DNA from: Urbifossiella limnaea | GTDB taxonomy: Bacteria; Planctomycetota; Planctomycetia; Gemmatales; Gemmataceae | Length of the DNA stretch: 64,000 bases | NCBI RefSeq assembly: GCF_007747215.1 | Contig: NZ_CP036273.1 | Coordinates: forward strand, 3,394,322 to 3,458,321 | Direction of reading: 5' to 3' | Shown here: in pieces, positions 8,879 to 17,294 of the stretch | Layout: every line of letters starts with the position of its first letter | Numbering within the stretch: position 1 is the stretch's first letter | Notes under the pieces: model-generated | What the model saw: only the letters and a program-made list of their open reading frames with translations | What the model was told of the DNA's origin: nothing | The model's database searches: none | Program-made: the position numbers and the translations under genes

Positions 8879-8909
8879 AAGGCCCGGGGACAGGCGTCCC
8901 CGGGCCTTT
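8879..8909 (+). terminator. GC-rich hairpin terminator
   Basis: A 13-bp perfect stem (AAGGCCCGGGGAC / GTCCCCGGGCCTT) with a four-base AGGC loop and a short T run, 27 bases after the DUF1549/1553 stop and before the pilT ribosome site. This is the most canonical intrinsic terminator in the window. Confidence 0.8.
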
Positions 8910-8938
8910 GCCACTATTGGAGGTGTGAGGAAGACATA

Positions 8939-10036
8939 ATGAGCGAACCCGCAGCGACCTCACTCACCGTTCCGGACCCGCTCCGCGGCTGGCTCGCCGT
9001 CGCCGTCGAGGGCGGCGCGTCCGACCTGCACCTGATTGCCGGCCACCCGCCCGTCCTGCGCCTGCACGGCGAGCTGACCGCGCTCTCCGGCCCGCCGCTG
9101 AGCGCCGACGCGCTCGGCCCGCTGCTGCTCACCGGGTGCCCTCCCGTAGCCGCCGACCGGCTGGCGGCACAGCGCAGCGCCGACTACTCGTTCGACCTCG
9201 TGGTAGGCGGCCGCTCGGCGCGGTTCCGCGCGAACCTGTTCCACGCCGCCGGCCAGCTCGCGGCGTGCTTCCGCGTCATCCCTGCCGACATCCCCGACCT
9301 GGAGTGGGCCGGCTTTCCGCAGCCGCTCGCCGACCGCATCGCCACGCTCCGCGACGGGCTCGTCGTCCTCACCGGCCCGACCGGCTCGGGGAAGACGACG
9401 ACGCTGGCGATGGTCGTGAACCGCCTCAACCTCGCCGGCGGCTACCGCATCATCACGGTCGAGGAGCCCGTGGAGTACGTCTTCCCGCGGCTCCCGCACT
9501 CGGTCGTAACACAGCGAGAGGTGGGTGCCGATGTGCCGACCTTCGCCGACGGCCTACGCTCGGGCCTGAGGCAAGACCCGGACGTGATCCTGGTCGGCGA
9601 GGTGCGCGACCGCGAGACGGCGCAGATGGCCCTGAGTGCCGCCGAGACCGGGCACCTCGTGTTCACGACGCTCCACACCCGCGACGCGAAGGGGGCCGTG
9701 ACGCGCTTCGCGGACCTGTTCCCGCAGGACCTGCAGCAGCCGATCCGGGCGCAGCTGGCGCTCGGGCTGCGGGCGGTCGTGAGCCAGCGGTTGTTGCCGG
9801 GTGTCGAGCGCGGGACGAAGCGCGAACTGGCGCTGGAGGTGCTCTGGGTGACGCACCCGGTGGCGTCTGCGATCCGCCTCGGGAAGGTCGAGGGGATCGA
9901 CATGCTGATCGTCACCGGACGGGCCGAGGGGATGCAGTCGTTCGACGAGTCGCTGCGTCAGCTCCTGATCGCCGGCCGGATCACGCGGGCGGTCGCCGAG
10001 CAGAACGTCAGCGACCCGAATCTGCTGTACCGCTGA
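8939..10036 (+). CDS. pilT: PilT-type twitching motility ATPase
   Basis: 365 residues, start ATG 8939 behind a strong GGAGG site at 8919. The N-terminal PAS-like GspE/PilT domain contains ASDLHLIAGHPPVLRLHG. The core has Walker A GPTGSGKTT at about 146, the Asp box ITVEEPVEYVF, Walker B DPDVILVGEVRD and the His box ETGHLVFTTLHT. These identify a PilT-family hexameric ATPase that drives type IV pilus retraction, acting at the inner face of the cytoplasmic membrane. In planctomycetes the pilus/type II-like system also includes DUF1559 pilin-like proteins, one of which is at 45932. No other pil gene is adjacent. Confidence 0.93.
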   Translation: MSEPAATSLTVPDPLRGWLAVAVEGGASDLHLIAGHPPVLRLHGELTALSGPPLSADALGPLLLTGCPPVAADRLAAQRSADYSFDLVVGGRSARFRANLFHAAGQLAACFRVIPADIPDLEWAGFPQPLADRIATLRDGLVVLTGPTGSGKTTTLAMVVNRLNLAGGYRIITVEEPVEYVFPRLPHSVVTQREVGADVPTFADGLRSGLRQDPDVILVGEVRDRETAQMALSAAETGHLVFTTLHTRDAKGAVTRFADLFPQDLQQPIRAQLALGLRAVVSQRLLPGVERGTKRELALEVLWVTHPVASAIRLGKVEGIDMLIVTGRAEGMQSFDESLRQLLIAGRITRAVAEQNVSDPNLLYR

Positions 10037-10039
10037 CCG

Positions 10040-10195
10040 CTACTTCGCCGCGTCCTTCTGGATGCGCTCGGCGTCGCCGCGAAGTATCGGCACCATCACC
10101 TCGCGGAAAAACACCATCAGCGCCAGCCCGGCGACGAACACGCCCGCCAGCCGGAACAGCACACCGGCCCAGAACGGCGGTTCGGGGCGCCGCAC
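10040..10195 (-). CDS. Small membrane protein coupled to 5-FCL gene
   Basis: A 51-residue reading frame starting GTG at 10193-10195, only three bases after the stop of the upstream folate gene (TGA-GCC-GTG), so translation is probably coupled. It contains one predicted membrane helix (WAGVLFRLAGVFVAGLALMV) followed by a charged tail ending GDAERIQKDAAK. No family recognised. Support is the spacing, membrane helix and codon pattern; it is below usual gene-calling length. Confidence 0.6.
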   Translation of the reverse strand: MRRPEPPFWAGVLFRLAGVFVAGLALMVFFREVMVPILRGDAERIQKDAAK

Positions 10196-10198
10196 GGC

Positions 10199-10801
10199 TC
10201 AACTCCGCCCGCGGCCGGCGATGGCCCGTGTCTCGGTCAGCACTTGATCCATGAACACGTCGTGCGGCGCGACCGGGATTTCGTCGAAGATTTGGCAGTC
10301 GAACGAGAGGGCGACGAGCGGCGCGTCCGGCCTGGCGTTCGCCAACAAGCGGTCGTAATAACCCTTCCCCTGACCCATCCGCCCGCCGCGCGCATCGAAG
10401 GCGGTGCCCGGCACCATCACCAGGTCCAGCTCCTCGGGCTGTACCACCTTCGCCGGCAAGCGTCGGAGTTCGTCCTTGGGTTCGAGAATCTTGTACGCCC
10501 CCTCCACCAGTTCGCTCATGTCTTCGAGCAGGAACAGCTCCAGCGTGTTCGTCTCGACCACGCACCACGGCACGACGACGCGCTTGCCGTGGGTGAGTGC
10601 CTCGGGCAGGGTGTGGCGCGTGCGGACCTCGCTGCCGGCGTCCACGTACCACATCACCGTTTTCGCGGCCTGGTACGCCGGCAGGGCCATGAACCGGCCG
10701 CAGATCGTGCGGCTCAGTTCGTCCTTGTCCTTCTGGGCGACGCGGTTCTTGCGGGCCTGCTCGCGGATGGCGGCCTTGCGGGCCTGCGGGTCGTCGGCCA
10801 T
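10199..10801 (-). CDS. 5-formyltetrahydrofolate cyclo-ligase
   Basis: 200 residues, full length for the MTHFS/YgfA family. It converts 5-formyl-THF to 5,10-methenyl-THF using ATP. The family hallmark GQGKGYYDR is present near residue 140, preceded by MVPGTAFDARGGRMG. The basic N-terminal segment (RKAAIREQARKNR) is typical. ATG at 10801. It acts in cytoplasmic one-carbon metabolism; a formaldehyde/C1-type gene (FhcA-like) is found elsewhere in the window at 40672. A small membrane protein gene follows with coupled start. Confidence 0.92.
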   Translation of the reverse strand: MADDPQARKAAIREQARKNRVAQKDKDELSRTICGRFMALPAYQAAKTVMWYVDAGSEVRTRHTLPEALTHGKRVVVPWCVVETNTLELFLLEDMSELVEGAYKILEPKDELRRLPAKVVQPEELDLVMVPGTAFDARGGRMGQGKGYYDRLLANARPDAPLVALSFDCQIFDEIPVAPHDVFMDQVLTETRAIAGRGRS

Positions 10802-10924
10802 GTCGCGCCTCGGGAGGGTCGATTTCCCATAACTTACCGGCCGCCGCGGCTACCGACATGGGGGTGAGTGGCCATGCGGGTAAAATGAATAGGAAGACCC
10901 GAACGACCCCTCCAACCTGTAGCC

Positions 10925-11242
10925 ATGACCACCCTCACACCCAAGCCGTCGTTCGCCCTCATCACGCTGTTGCTGCCCGGCCCCGACCGCAAGCGGAAGC
11001 CGAGCCCGTACCACTATCGAATCACTTACCGTAACCCGGACCCGTCGGAGCCCGGTTGTGTGATGACGTGGGACGTGCTCGGCGGCCGCGAGCCGTACCA
11101 GATCGCCCTGGAGCGGACCGACGCCGGCAACACCGTTTGGCACTGCACTTGTGCCGACGCGGTGTTCCATGGCGAGAACGACCACGCCCACCACTGCAAG
11201 CACGTCAGCGGCCTGCGTGACACACTCCCGCGGGCGGCGTAG
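10925..11242 (+). CDS. Small SWIM-type zinc finger protein
   Basis: 105 residues. The C-terminal part carries C-T-C, 14 residues, then C-K-H, matching the SWIM zinc-binding pattern CxC-xn-CxH. The middle (YHYRITYRNPDPSEPGC) is basic and beta-like. SWIM fingers bind DNA or proteins; nothing else in the sequence tells the target. An AT-rich TAAAAT at 10881 may be part of its promoter. Convergent with carB through a long inverted repeat. Confidence 0.7.
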   Translation: MTTLTPKPSFALITLLLPGPDRKRKPSPYHYRITYRNPDPSEPGCVMTWDVLGGREPYQIALERTDAGNTVWHCTCADAVFHGENDHAHHCKHVSGLRDTLPRAA

Positions 11243-11322
11243 GCGAACGGCCGGTGTGAGCCGGCTGGTCGTTGGTGGAAGTGCCTGCCATCCTGAATAG
11301 CCGGCTCACGACGGCCGTTCGC
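11243..11322. terminator. Large inverted repeat between convergent genes, overlapping carB stop
   Basis: The left arm GCGAACGGCCG-GT-GTGAGCCGGCT (11243-11266) pairs with AGCCGGCTCAC-GA-CGGCCGTTCGC (11299-11322). That is 22 paired bases with one 2-base internal mismatch and a 32-base loop. The right arm contains the carB stop codon (11306-11308). Likely a bidirectional terminator. Confidence 0.7.
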
Positions 11323-14300
11323 CCCGAACTGGGAACCGGTCTTGAAGCGGCACCACGGTCAATTCCTGTTCGCGGAGTGCCCGGCATGCATCGGCGGCGG
11401 CCTCCGCGGCGGACAGCGTAGTGATGCACGTCACCCGGTTGGAGACCGCCCCGGCCCGAATCTTGCGCTCGTCGGACGAACTGCCCCGGCCGCTCGGGGT
11501 GTTGATGACGAGCGCCACCTCGCCGTTCTTCATCTTGTCGAGCAGGTTCGGCCGCCCCTCGGCGATCTTCGGCACCACCTCGACGGGAATGCCGCGCTCG
11601 GCCAGGAACTTTCCTGTGCCCCGGGTGGCGATCAGTTTGTAGCCCATGTCGGCGAACGCCTTCACGACCGGGGCCACGCCCTCCTTGTCGCGGTCGGCCA
11701 CCGACACGAACACGGTCCCGCTCAGGGGCAGGGGGGCGCTCGCGGCCATCTGACTCTTGGCGAACGCCATCGGCAGCTGGTCGTCGATCCCCATCACCTC
11801 GCCGGTCGACTTCATCTCGGGGCCGAGGATGATGTCCACGCCGGGGAACTTGTTGAACGGGAACACGCTCTCCTTGACCGAGTAGTGCGTCGGCACCACC
11901 TCGTCCTTCACGCCCAGCTCGTCGAGGGTCTTTCCGGCCATCACCAGCGCCGCGAGCCGGGCCAACGGCACGCCGGTCGCCTTACTCACGAACGGGACTG
12001 TGCGGCTGGCGCGGGGGTTGGCCTCCAGGATGTACACGACGGGGGCGGCACCGCGCATCCCGGCGACGGCGAACTGGATGTTCATCAGCCCCTTCACGTT
12101 CAGGGCCGCGGCCAGCTTGCGCGCCTGACTCTTGATCTCCTCGATGACGGCAGCCGGCAGGCTGTACGGCGGGATGACGCACGCCGAGTCGCCGCTGTGG
12201 ATGCCGGCTTCTTCGATGTGCTGCATCACGCCGCCGATCACCGTGCGGGTGCCGTCCGAGAGGCAATCGACATCGACTTCGGTCGCGTTTTCGAGGAACT
12301 GGTCGATGAGGACGGGCCGGTCCTTGCTCACGTCCGGGCCGACTCGCTCCATGTACGCTTCGAGCTCGTCCTCGGTGTAGACGATCTTCATGTCGCGGCC
12401 GCCGAGCACGAAGCTCGGGCGGACGAGGACCGGGAAGCCGATCTTCCGCGCCGCGAACACCGCCGCCGGGGCGTCCACGGCGGTGCTGTTGGCCGGCTGC
12501 CTTAGGCCGATTTCGTCCACGAGCACGGCGAAGCGCTTGCGGTTCTCGGCAACGTCGATCGAGTCCACACTGGTGCCGATGATGGGCACGCCCGCGGCCT
12601 CGAGCGGCTTGGCGAGGTTTAGTGGCGTCTGCCCGCCGAACTGCACGATGACGCCCTCGGGCTTCATGCGGTCGTGGATGTTCAGCACGTCCTCGACCGT
12701 CAGCGGCTCGAAGAACAGGTGGTCGGACGTGTCGTAGTCGGTGCTGACGGTTTCGGGGTTCGAGTTCACCATGATGACCTCGTACCCCGCGGCGCGCAGC
12801 GCGAACGCCGCCTGCACGCAGCAGTAGTCGAACTCAATCCCCTGGCCGATTCGGTTCGGGCCGCCGCCGAGAATCATGATGCGAGACTTGCCGGTCGCCG
12901 GCCGGACCTCGTCCTCCACGGCCGTGCCGGCCGCGGTCCGCGTCGGCGTCTCGTAGGTCGAATAGTAGTACGGCGTGTACGCCTCGAACTCGGCGGCGCA
13001 GGTGTCCACGCTCTTGAAGACCGCCTCGACGCCGAACCCCTGGCGGACGCGGCGCACCTCCGACTCGGGGCAGTTCCACAGGTTCGCCAACTGCCGGTCC
13101 ACGAAGCCGTGCTGCTTGGCCTTTAGCATCAACTCGGGCGTCACCGCGCTCAGCGACCCGAGCGCCGCCAACTCGTCTTCGACGGCGACCAGGTCCGCGA
13201 TGCCGCGGAGGAACCACGGGTCGATCTTGGTGCGCTGGTGGAGGTCGTCGAGCGACATGCCGCCCTTGATCGCGTAGCGGATGTACCACAGCCGCTCGCT
13301 GTTCGGCCGGGCCAGCTTCTGGGCGATCTCGGCCGGCGTCGGCGGGTTGTCGGAGCCCCACCGGTCGCGGCGGTCGCACCCGAGCCCGAACCGACCAACC
13401 TCCAGGCCGCGAAGTGCCTTCTGCAACGACTCCTTGAACGTCCGGCCGATCGCCATCGTCTCGCCGACCGACTTCATCTGCGTCGTCAGCGTCGGGTCGG
13501 CCTCCGGGAACTTCTCGAACGCGAACCGCGGCACCTTCGTCACCACGTAGTCGATCGTCGGCTCGAAGCACGCCGGCGTCTCGCGGGTGATGTCGTTGCG
13601 GAGCTCGTCGAGGGTGTAGCCGACGGCCAACTTCGCGGCGATCTTGGCGATCGGGAAGCCGGTCGCTTTCGACGCCAGGGCGCTGGAGCGGCTGACGCGG
13701 GGGTTCATCTCGATCACGATCATGCGGCCGTCCGCCGGGTTGCACGCGAACTGGATGTTCGACCCGCCCGTCTCGACGCCGATCTCGCGGATGATGGCCT
13801 TCGCCTGGTCGCGCATCCGCTGGTATTCCTTGTCGCTCAGCGTCTGGATCGGGGCGACGGTGACGCTGTCGCCGGTGTGGACGCCCATCGGGTCGAGGTT
13901 CTCGATCGAGCAGATAATGACGACGTTGTCGGCCACGTCGCGCATCACCTCCAGCTCGAACTCCTTCCAGCCGATGACCGACTCCTCGATGAGCGTCTCG
14001 CCGACCGGGGAGAGCTGTAACCCCTTGGTGACGAGGTCAATGAACTCCTCGCGGTTGTAGGCGATGCCGCCGCCGCTGCCGCCCATGGTGAAGCTCGGCC
14101 GGAGCACGCACGGCAGGCCGATACTCTCGACGATGTCGAGCGCTTGCGACAGCGACCGGGCGACGCCGCTCCGCGGCACGTCCACCCCGATCTTGAGCAT
14201 GGCGTCCTTGAACTTCTGGCGGTCCTCGGCCTTGTCGATCACGTCGGCGCGGGCGCCGATCATCTCGACGCCGTACTTCGCCAGTACGCCGTGTTTGACG

Positions 14301-14605
14301 AGGTCCATCGCGGTGTTCAGTGCCGTCTGCCCGCCGAGGGTCGGCAGGAGGGCGTCGGGCTTCTCCTTGGCGATGATCTTCTCGACGACCTGCCAGGTGA
14401 TCGGCTCGATGTACGTCCGGTCGGCGGTCTCGGGGTCGGTCATGATCGTCGCCGGGTTGGAGTTCACCAGGACGATCTCGTACCCCTCCTCGCGCAGCGC
14501 CTTACAGGCCTGGGTGCCGGAGTAGTCGAACTCGCAGGCCTGTCCGATGACGATGGGGCCGGAGCCGATGAGGAGGATCTTCTTGATGTCGGTGCGTTTC
14601 GGCAT
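11306..14605 (-). CDS. carB: Carbamoyl-phosphate synthase large subunit
   Basis: 1099 residues from [22 protein letters not shown], the near-universal CarB start (ATG at 14603-14605; a TTG nine bases earlier is less likely). It has two homologous ATP-grasp halves: carboxyphosphate domain with [19 protein letters not shown] and GSGGGIAYN, and carbamoyl-phosphate domain with [15 protein letters not shown] and [15 protein letters not shown]. The C-terminal MGS-like allosteric domain contains [16 protein letters not shown]. It makes carbamoyl phosphate from bicarbonate, glutamine-derived ammonia and two ATP, for arginine and pyrimidine synthesis. The small subunit carA is not in the window. Full length and intact. 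Confidence 0.97.
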   Translation of the reverse strand: MPKRTDIKKILLIGSGPIVIGQACEFDYSGTQACKALREEGYEIVLVNSNPATIMTDPETADRTYIEPITWQVVEKIIAKEKPDALLPTLGGQTALNTAMDLVKHGVLAKYGVEMIGARADVIDKAEDRQKFKDAMLKIGVDVPRSGVARSLSQALDIVESIGLPCVLRPSFTMGGSGGGIAYNREEFIDLVTKGLQLSPVGETLIEESVIGWKEFELEVMRDVADNVVIICSIENLDPMGVHTGDSVTVAPIQTLSDKEYQRMRDQAKAIIREIGVETGGSNIQFACNPADGRMIVIEMNPRVSRSSALASKATGFPIAKIAAKLAVGYTLDELRNDITRETPACFEPTIDYVVTKVPRFAFEKFPEADPTLTTQMKSVGETMAIGRTFKESLQKALRGLEVGRFGLGCDRRDRWGSDNPPTPAEIAQKLARPNSERLWYIRYAIKGGMSLDDLHQRTKIDPWFLRGIADLVAVEDELAALGSLSAVTPELMLKAKQHGFVDRQLANLWNCPESEVRRVRQGFGVEAVFKSVDTCAAEFEAYTPYYYSTYETPTRTAAGTAVEDEVRPATGKSRIMILGGGPNRIGQGIEFDYCCVQAAFALRAAGYEVIMVNSNPETVSTDYDTSDHLFFEPLTVEDVLNIHDRMKPEGVIVQFGGQTPLNLAKPLEAAGVPIIGTSVDSIDVAENRKRFAVLVDEIGLRQPANSTAVDAPAAVFAARKIGFPVLVRPSFVLGGRDMKIVYTEDELEAYMERVGPDVSKDRPVLIDQFLENATEVDVDCLSDGTRTVIGGVMQHIEEAGIHSGDSACVIPPYSLPAAVIEEIKSQARKLAAALNVKGLMNIQFAVAGMRGAAPVVYILEANPRASRTVPFVSKATGVPLARLAALVMAGKTLDELGVKDEVVPTHYSVKESVFPFNKFPGVDIILGPEMKSTGEVMGIDDQLPMAFAKSQMAASAPLPLSGTVFVSVADRDKEGVAPVVKAFADMGYKLIATRGTGKFLAERGIPVEVVPKIAEGRPNLLDKMKNGEVALVINTPSGRGSSSDERKIRAGAVSNRVTCITTLSAAEAAADACRALREQELTVVPLQDRFPVRGERPS

Positions 14606-14761
14606 GGAATCCAAGGTGGCGGTCGGGGGCGTGGTCGGCGCAAACTCCGATCAGCTTATGGACCCCCGGCGGGGAGTCTACCGAACCTGGGCGCCGACCC
14701 GCTTGACCCTCGCGGTGGTGCCCTCACAATCAGAGTGCCCACCCTTCCCGGAGGAACGCTC

Positions 14762-15175
14762 GTGATCCGATGTGCAACGCTCCTGACCGCCGCGGCGTAC
14801 CTGTTCTTCGGCACCGCTACGCCGGCGCAGGACAAGGCCGACGCCGGCGTGAGCCTCAAGGGGAGCGTGGACGACCTGACGCTCCAGGACAAGGCGCCCA
14901 AGAGCGGGGTCGTGGTGAGCGCGGCCGGGTGGAAGACACTGCAGGAGGTGTGGGGGATCAAGGACGCGCCGAAGCTGGACTTCGGCAAGACGATCCTCGT
15001 CGTCGCCACTACCCGCGGCAGTCAGCTGAAGCTGACGCCGCGGGTCACGAACGGCGATCTCAAGGTACTCGCCATTTCCACGCGCGACCTGCGACCGGGC
15101 TTCCGCTACGCGATCGAGTCGGTGTCGCGGGACGGTGTGAAGTCGGTGAACGGGCAGCCCCTGCCGAAGGAGTGA
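14762..15175 (+). CDS. Exported protein, possible PrcB-like domain
   Basis: 137 residues, GTG start at 14762 behind CGGAGGAACG. The signal peptide has TPAQDK near the cleavage site. The mature part (about 25-137) contains GWKTLQEVWGI, then KLDFGKTILVVATTRGSQLKL. This resembles the lone W-x-x-L...VDF...VVA.G pattern of PrcB-C-like domains, but the likeness is weak and judged by eye. Divergent from carB. No function assigned. Confidence 0.65.
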   Translation: MIRCATLLTAAAYLFFGTATPAQDKADAGVSLKGSVDDLTLQDKAPKSGVVVSAAGWKTLQEVWGIKDAPKLDFGKTILVVATTRGSQLKLTPRVTNGDLKVLAISTRDLRPGFRYAIESVSRDGVKSVNGQPLPKE

Positions 15176-15190
15176 TGGTTGAGTTTGCCT

Positions 15191-15242
15191 TTCGCCGCTT
15201 GCGGCGTTGCGGCGTCCGCGCTGCAACGCCGCAAGCGGCGAA
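15191..15242. terminator. Long GC-rich inverted repeat, possible REP-like element
   Basis: Perfect 20-base arms (15191-15210 and 15223-15242) around a 12-base loop. Each arm also contains CGCCGCTTGCGGCG, itself self-complementary, so alternative small hairpins can form. It sits between the ends of two convergent genes, so it can act as a bidirectional terminator, but the nested palindromes look like repeated extragenic palindromes. Confidence 0.6.
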
Positions 15243-15255
15243 GCCCCGAACCGAG

Positions 15256-16116
15256 TTACCGCCCACCGTCCGGGTTGGGCCGCGGTGTCCGCGGCCGCTC
15301 AGGGGTGTTTGGTTCCCCCCGCTCGGGTCGGCCAGGCGGCGTCTCGCCATACTGGAAGGGCGTCGGGAACAGCGGCCGCCCGCGCGGCATCAGCCGTTCG
15401 AGGGTCGCGCGCTGCTCCGGCGTGAGCGCGCGGTTGAGTTCCGCGGTCGCCTCGGCGATCAATTTCGGGACCGCCTCGCGCATCTCGTCACGGTCGATCT
15501 TCCCGCCCCGAACACCGTCCAGCAATTCGCGCAACTTCGTGGTGTAGTTCTCGATCGCCTTCTCGACTAGCGTCTGCTGCTTCGCGTCGAGCTTGAGCTC
15601 GTCCAGAGCCCCTCGCAGCGGAACGGGCGAGCCGGGGGCTGCGTCGGGGACGGGGCGGCGACCCGGTGGCGTTCCCATCGGGCCACCCGGGACCGGCATC
15701 GGCGGCGGACCACCCGGCGACGGGAACACACCCGGACCACCGAACCCGCCGGGCACGGCCATGCCGCCGGCCACACCGAAGCCGCCCATGACGGCGCCGC
15801 GCTCGATTTGCTGGACAAGCCGGCGCGCGGTGAACGCCTTCGCGTCGTTCCCGCCGGCCAGCCCGCGGAGTGCTGGGAGCGCGGGGTTGCCGACCGCCAC
15901 CAGCGCGGCCCGGGCGCTCTCGCGGATGGCGTCGTGCGGGTCGTTCATCTTGTCGGTCAGCGTCTTCACCCACGCCTCGACCTGCGGGTCGGCCTTCTCG
16001 ACCGGCCCGCCCGGCCCATCCGGCCTGAAGCCGGGCTGCGGGCCGCCACCACCCGGCGGCTGCCCCCACGCCACGCCCGCGGTCAGCAGCGCGACCGCCA
16101 CCGATGTCCATCTCAT
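15256..16116 (-). CDS. Exported Pro/Gly-rich protein with HEAT-like and Spy/CpxP-like segments
   Basis: 286 residues with start ATG at 16114-16116 and a signal peptide ending near AWGQPPGG. About 45-110 is helical with a HEAT-like repeat (DAIRESARAALVAVGNPALPALRGL). About 115-175 is very rich in Gly and Pro. About 180-250 has LKLDAKQQTLVEKAIENY and LTPEQRATLERL, reminiscent of LTxxQ periplasmic proteins (Spy/CpxP). The tail is Pro/Arg-rich. A GGGAGGG site precedes the start. The open frame extends 480 bases upstream but that part shows no protein-like composition. Function unknown. Confidence 0.72.
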   Translation of the reverse strand: MRWTSVAVALLTAGVAWGQPPGGGGPQPGFRPDGPGGPVEKADPQVEAWVKTLTDKMNDPHDAIRESARAALVAVGNPALPALRGLAGGNDAKAFTARRLVQQIERGAVMGGFGVAGGMAVPGGFGGPGVFPSPGGPPPMPVPGGPMGTPPGRRPVPDAAPGSPVPLRGALDELKLDAKQQTLVEKAIENYTTKLRELLDGVRGGKIDRDEMREAVPKLIAEATAELNRALTPEQRATLERLMPRGRPLFPTPFQYGETPPGRPERGEPNTPERPRTPRPNPDGGR

Positions 16117-16664
16117 CGCACACCCTCCCGGAGAGATCGTCCCGTCCGATTGTCGCCCGTGGCCCATCTGGTGGAAACGAAATTCGCCGCCGGTCGCGAC
16201 ACTCGGCCGGCTCGGGGGAGATTGTCGCCACGGGGGCTTGATTAGTGAACGGATGTTCCGTATGGTGGTGGTGTGGTGTCGGGTGGGGTTCAAGCCTGAG
16301 TTCGCCGCGGCCCGGAACCGCGCAACGAAAAATGGCCGGTCAACCCCGCTCGACCCGCGGACCCAACGTGAGACGCACCGGCCCCTAGAGGGGGGCGTCG
16401 GGTGTCGCCGGTCGTCCGGGCGACTGGCCGCAGGAGACGAGCCTGCAAGCCCCTGACAAACGTGTGCGGCCCGGATAGGGCGCGACTGTGCCGAAACCCG
16501 ACACCCCGCCGCCGGCGGCCGTTGCACCGCGTTCCCGCGCGGCCCACGGCCGCCGGTTGGCGTTCCGCCTGCCGCCCGAGTGGCATAGTTGCTCATTCGC
16601 GGTCTACGCCGCTGCCCCGCTGCCGTTTACGATGGTGGGGGAGTGAAACCCCAGGGCTCCGCTG
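16117..16664. other. Intergenic region with hairpin, no gene seen
   Basis: 548 bases between divergent genes. Open frames here have skewed Arg/Pro-rich composition and no recognisable protein. A strong inverted repeat is present at 16512-16556: CCGGCGGCCGT and ACGGCCGCCGG, loop 23. It lies about 110 bases upstream of the sigma factor gene. The region probably holds two promoters and possibly a regulatory RNA or leader structure. Confidence 0.5.
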
Positions 16665-17294
16665 ATGGCCACCGACCCCGACCCGGAGATCGTCGCACTC
16701 GTGGACCGGCTCCGCACCGGCGACCAGGCCGCACTCGGCGTCCTGTTCGACCGGCACCGCGACAAGCTGCGGCGGATGATTTCGTTCCGCCTCGACGCGC
16801 GGCTGGCCGGCCGGGTGTCCGCGTCGGACGTGCTGCAAGAGGCGTACATCGACGCGCTGAAACGGGTCGAGCACTACTTCGCCAAGCCGGATCAGCCGTT
16901 CTTCGGGTGGCTGCGGCTGGTGGTCGGGCAGCGGCTCGCGGACGTGCACCGGGAACATCTGGCCGGCAAGCGCGACGCCGGCCGCGAGGTCGGGCTGCAC
17001 GCCGGCCCGCCCGGCGCCGACTCGGCGTGCATCGCGGCGTGCCTCCTGGCCGGCGGGTCGTCGCCGAGCGCGGCGGCGAACCGGAACGAGCGGTTCGCCC
17101 AGCTCGAAGCGGCGCTGGCGCGGATGGACCCGCTCGACCGCGAGGTGCTGGCCCTGCGGCACTTCGAGGAGCTGAGCAACACCGAGACGGCCGAGTTGCT
17201 CGGTATCCTGCCGCCGGCCGCGAGCAAGCGGTACGTCCGGGCGCTGGCCCGGCTGAAACAGATTCTCGAAGAAGTGCCCGGATTCGAGGGATGA
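16665..17294 (+). CDS. ECF-family RNA polymerase sigma factor (planctomycete type)
   Basis: 209 residues. Region 2 (about 12-85) has LFDRHRDKLRRMISFRLD and the -10-recognition stretch ASDVLQEAYIDALKRV. Region 4 (about 140-205) has LDREVLALRHFEELSNTETA followed by a helix-turn-helix. No anti-sigma gene adjoins it. Instead its stop codon overlaps the start of a membrane Ser/Thr kinase (ATGA), the usual arrangement for planctomycete ECF groups thought to be controlled by phosphorylation. Predicted to redirect RNA polymerase in the cytoplasm; target promoters unknown. Confidence 0.9.
   Translation: MATDPDPEIVALVDRLRTGDQAALGVLFDRHRDKLRRMISFRLDARLAGRVSASDVLQEAYIDALKRVEHYFAKPDQPFFGWLRLVVGQRLADVHREHLAGKRDAGREVGLHAGPPGADSACIAACLLAGGSSPSAAANRNERFAQLEAALARMDPLDREVLALRHFEELSNTETAELLGILPPAASKRYVRALARLKQILEEVPGFEG

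Noticed and set aside
14144-14761. Plus-strand frame extension upstream of the 14762 start
   Set aside because: Antisense to the 5' end of carB; the signal peptide and ribosome site fix the start at 14762.
16589-17290. Plus-strand frame extending the sigma-linked kinase upstream
   Set aside because: It runs out of frame through the ECF sigma factor gene; the ATG at 17291 overlaps the sigma stop in the typical way.
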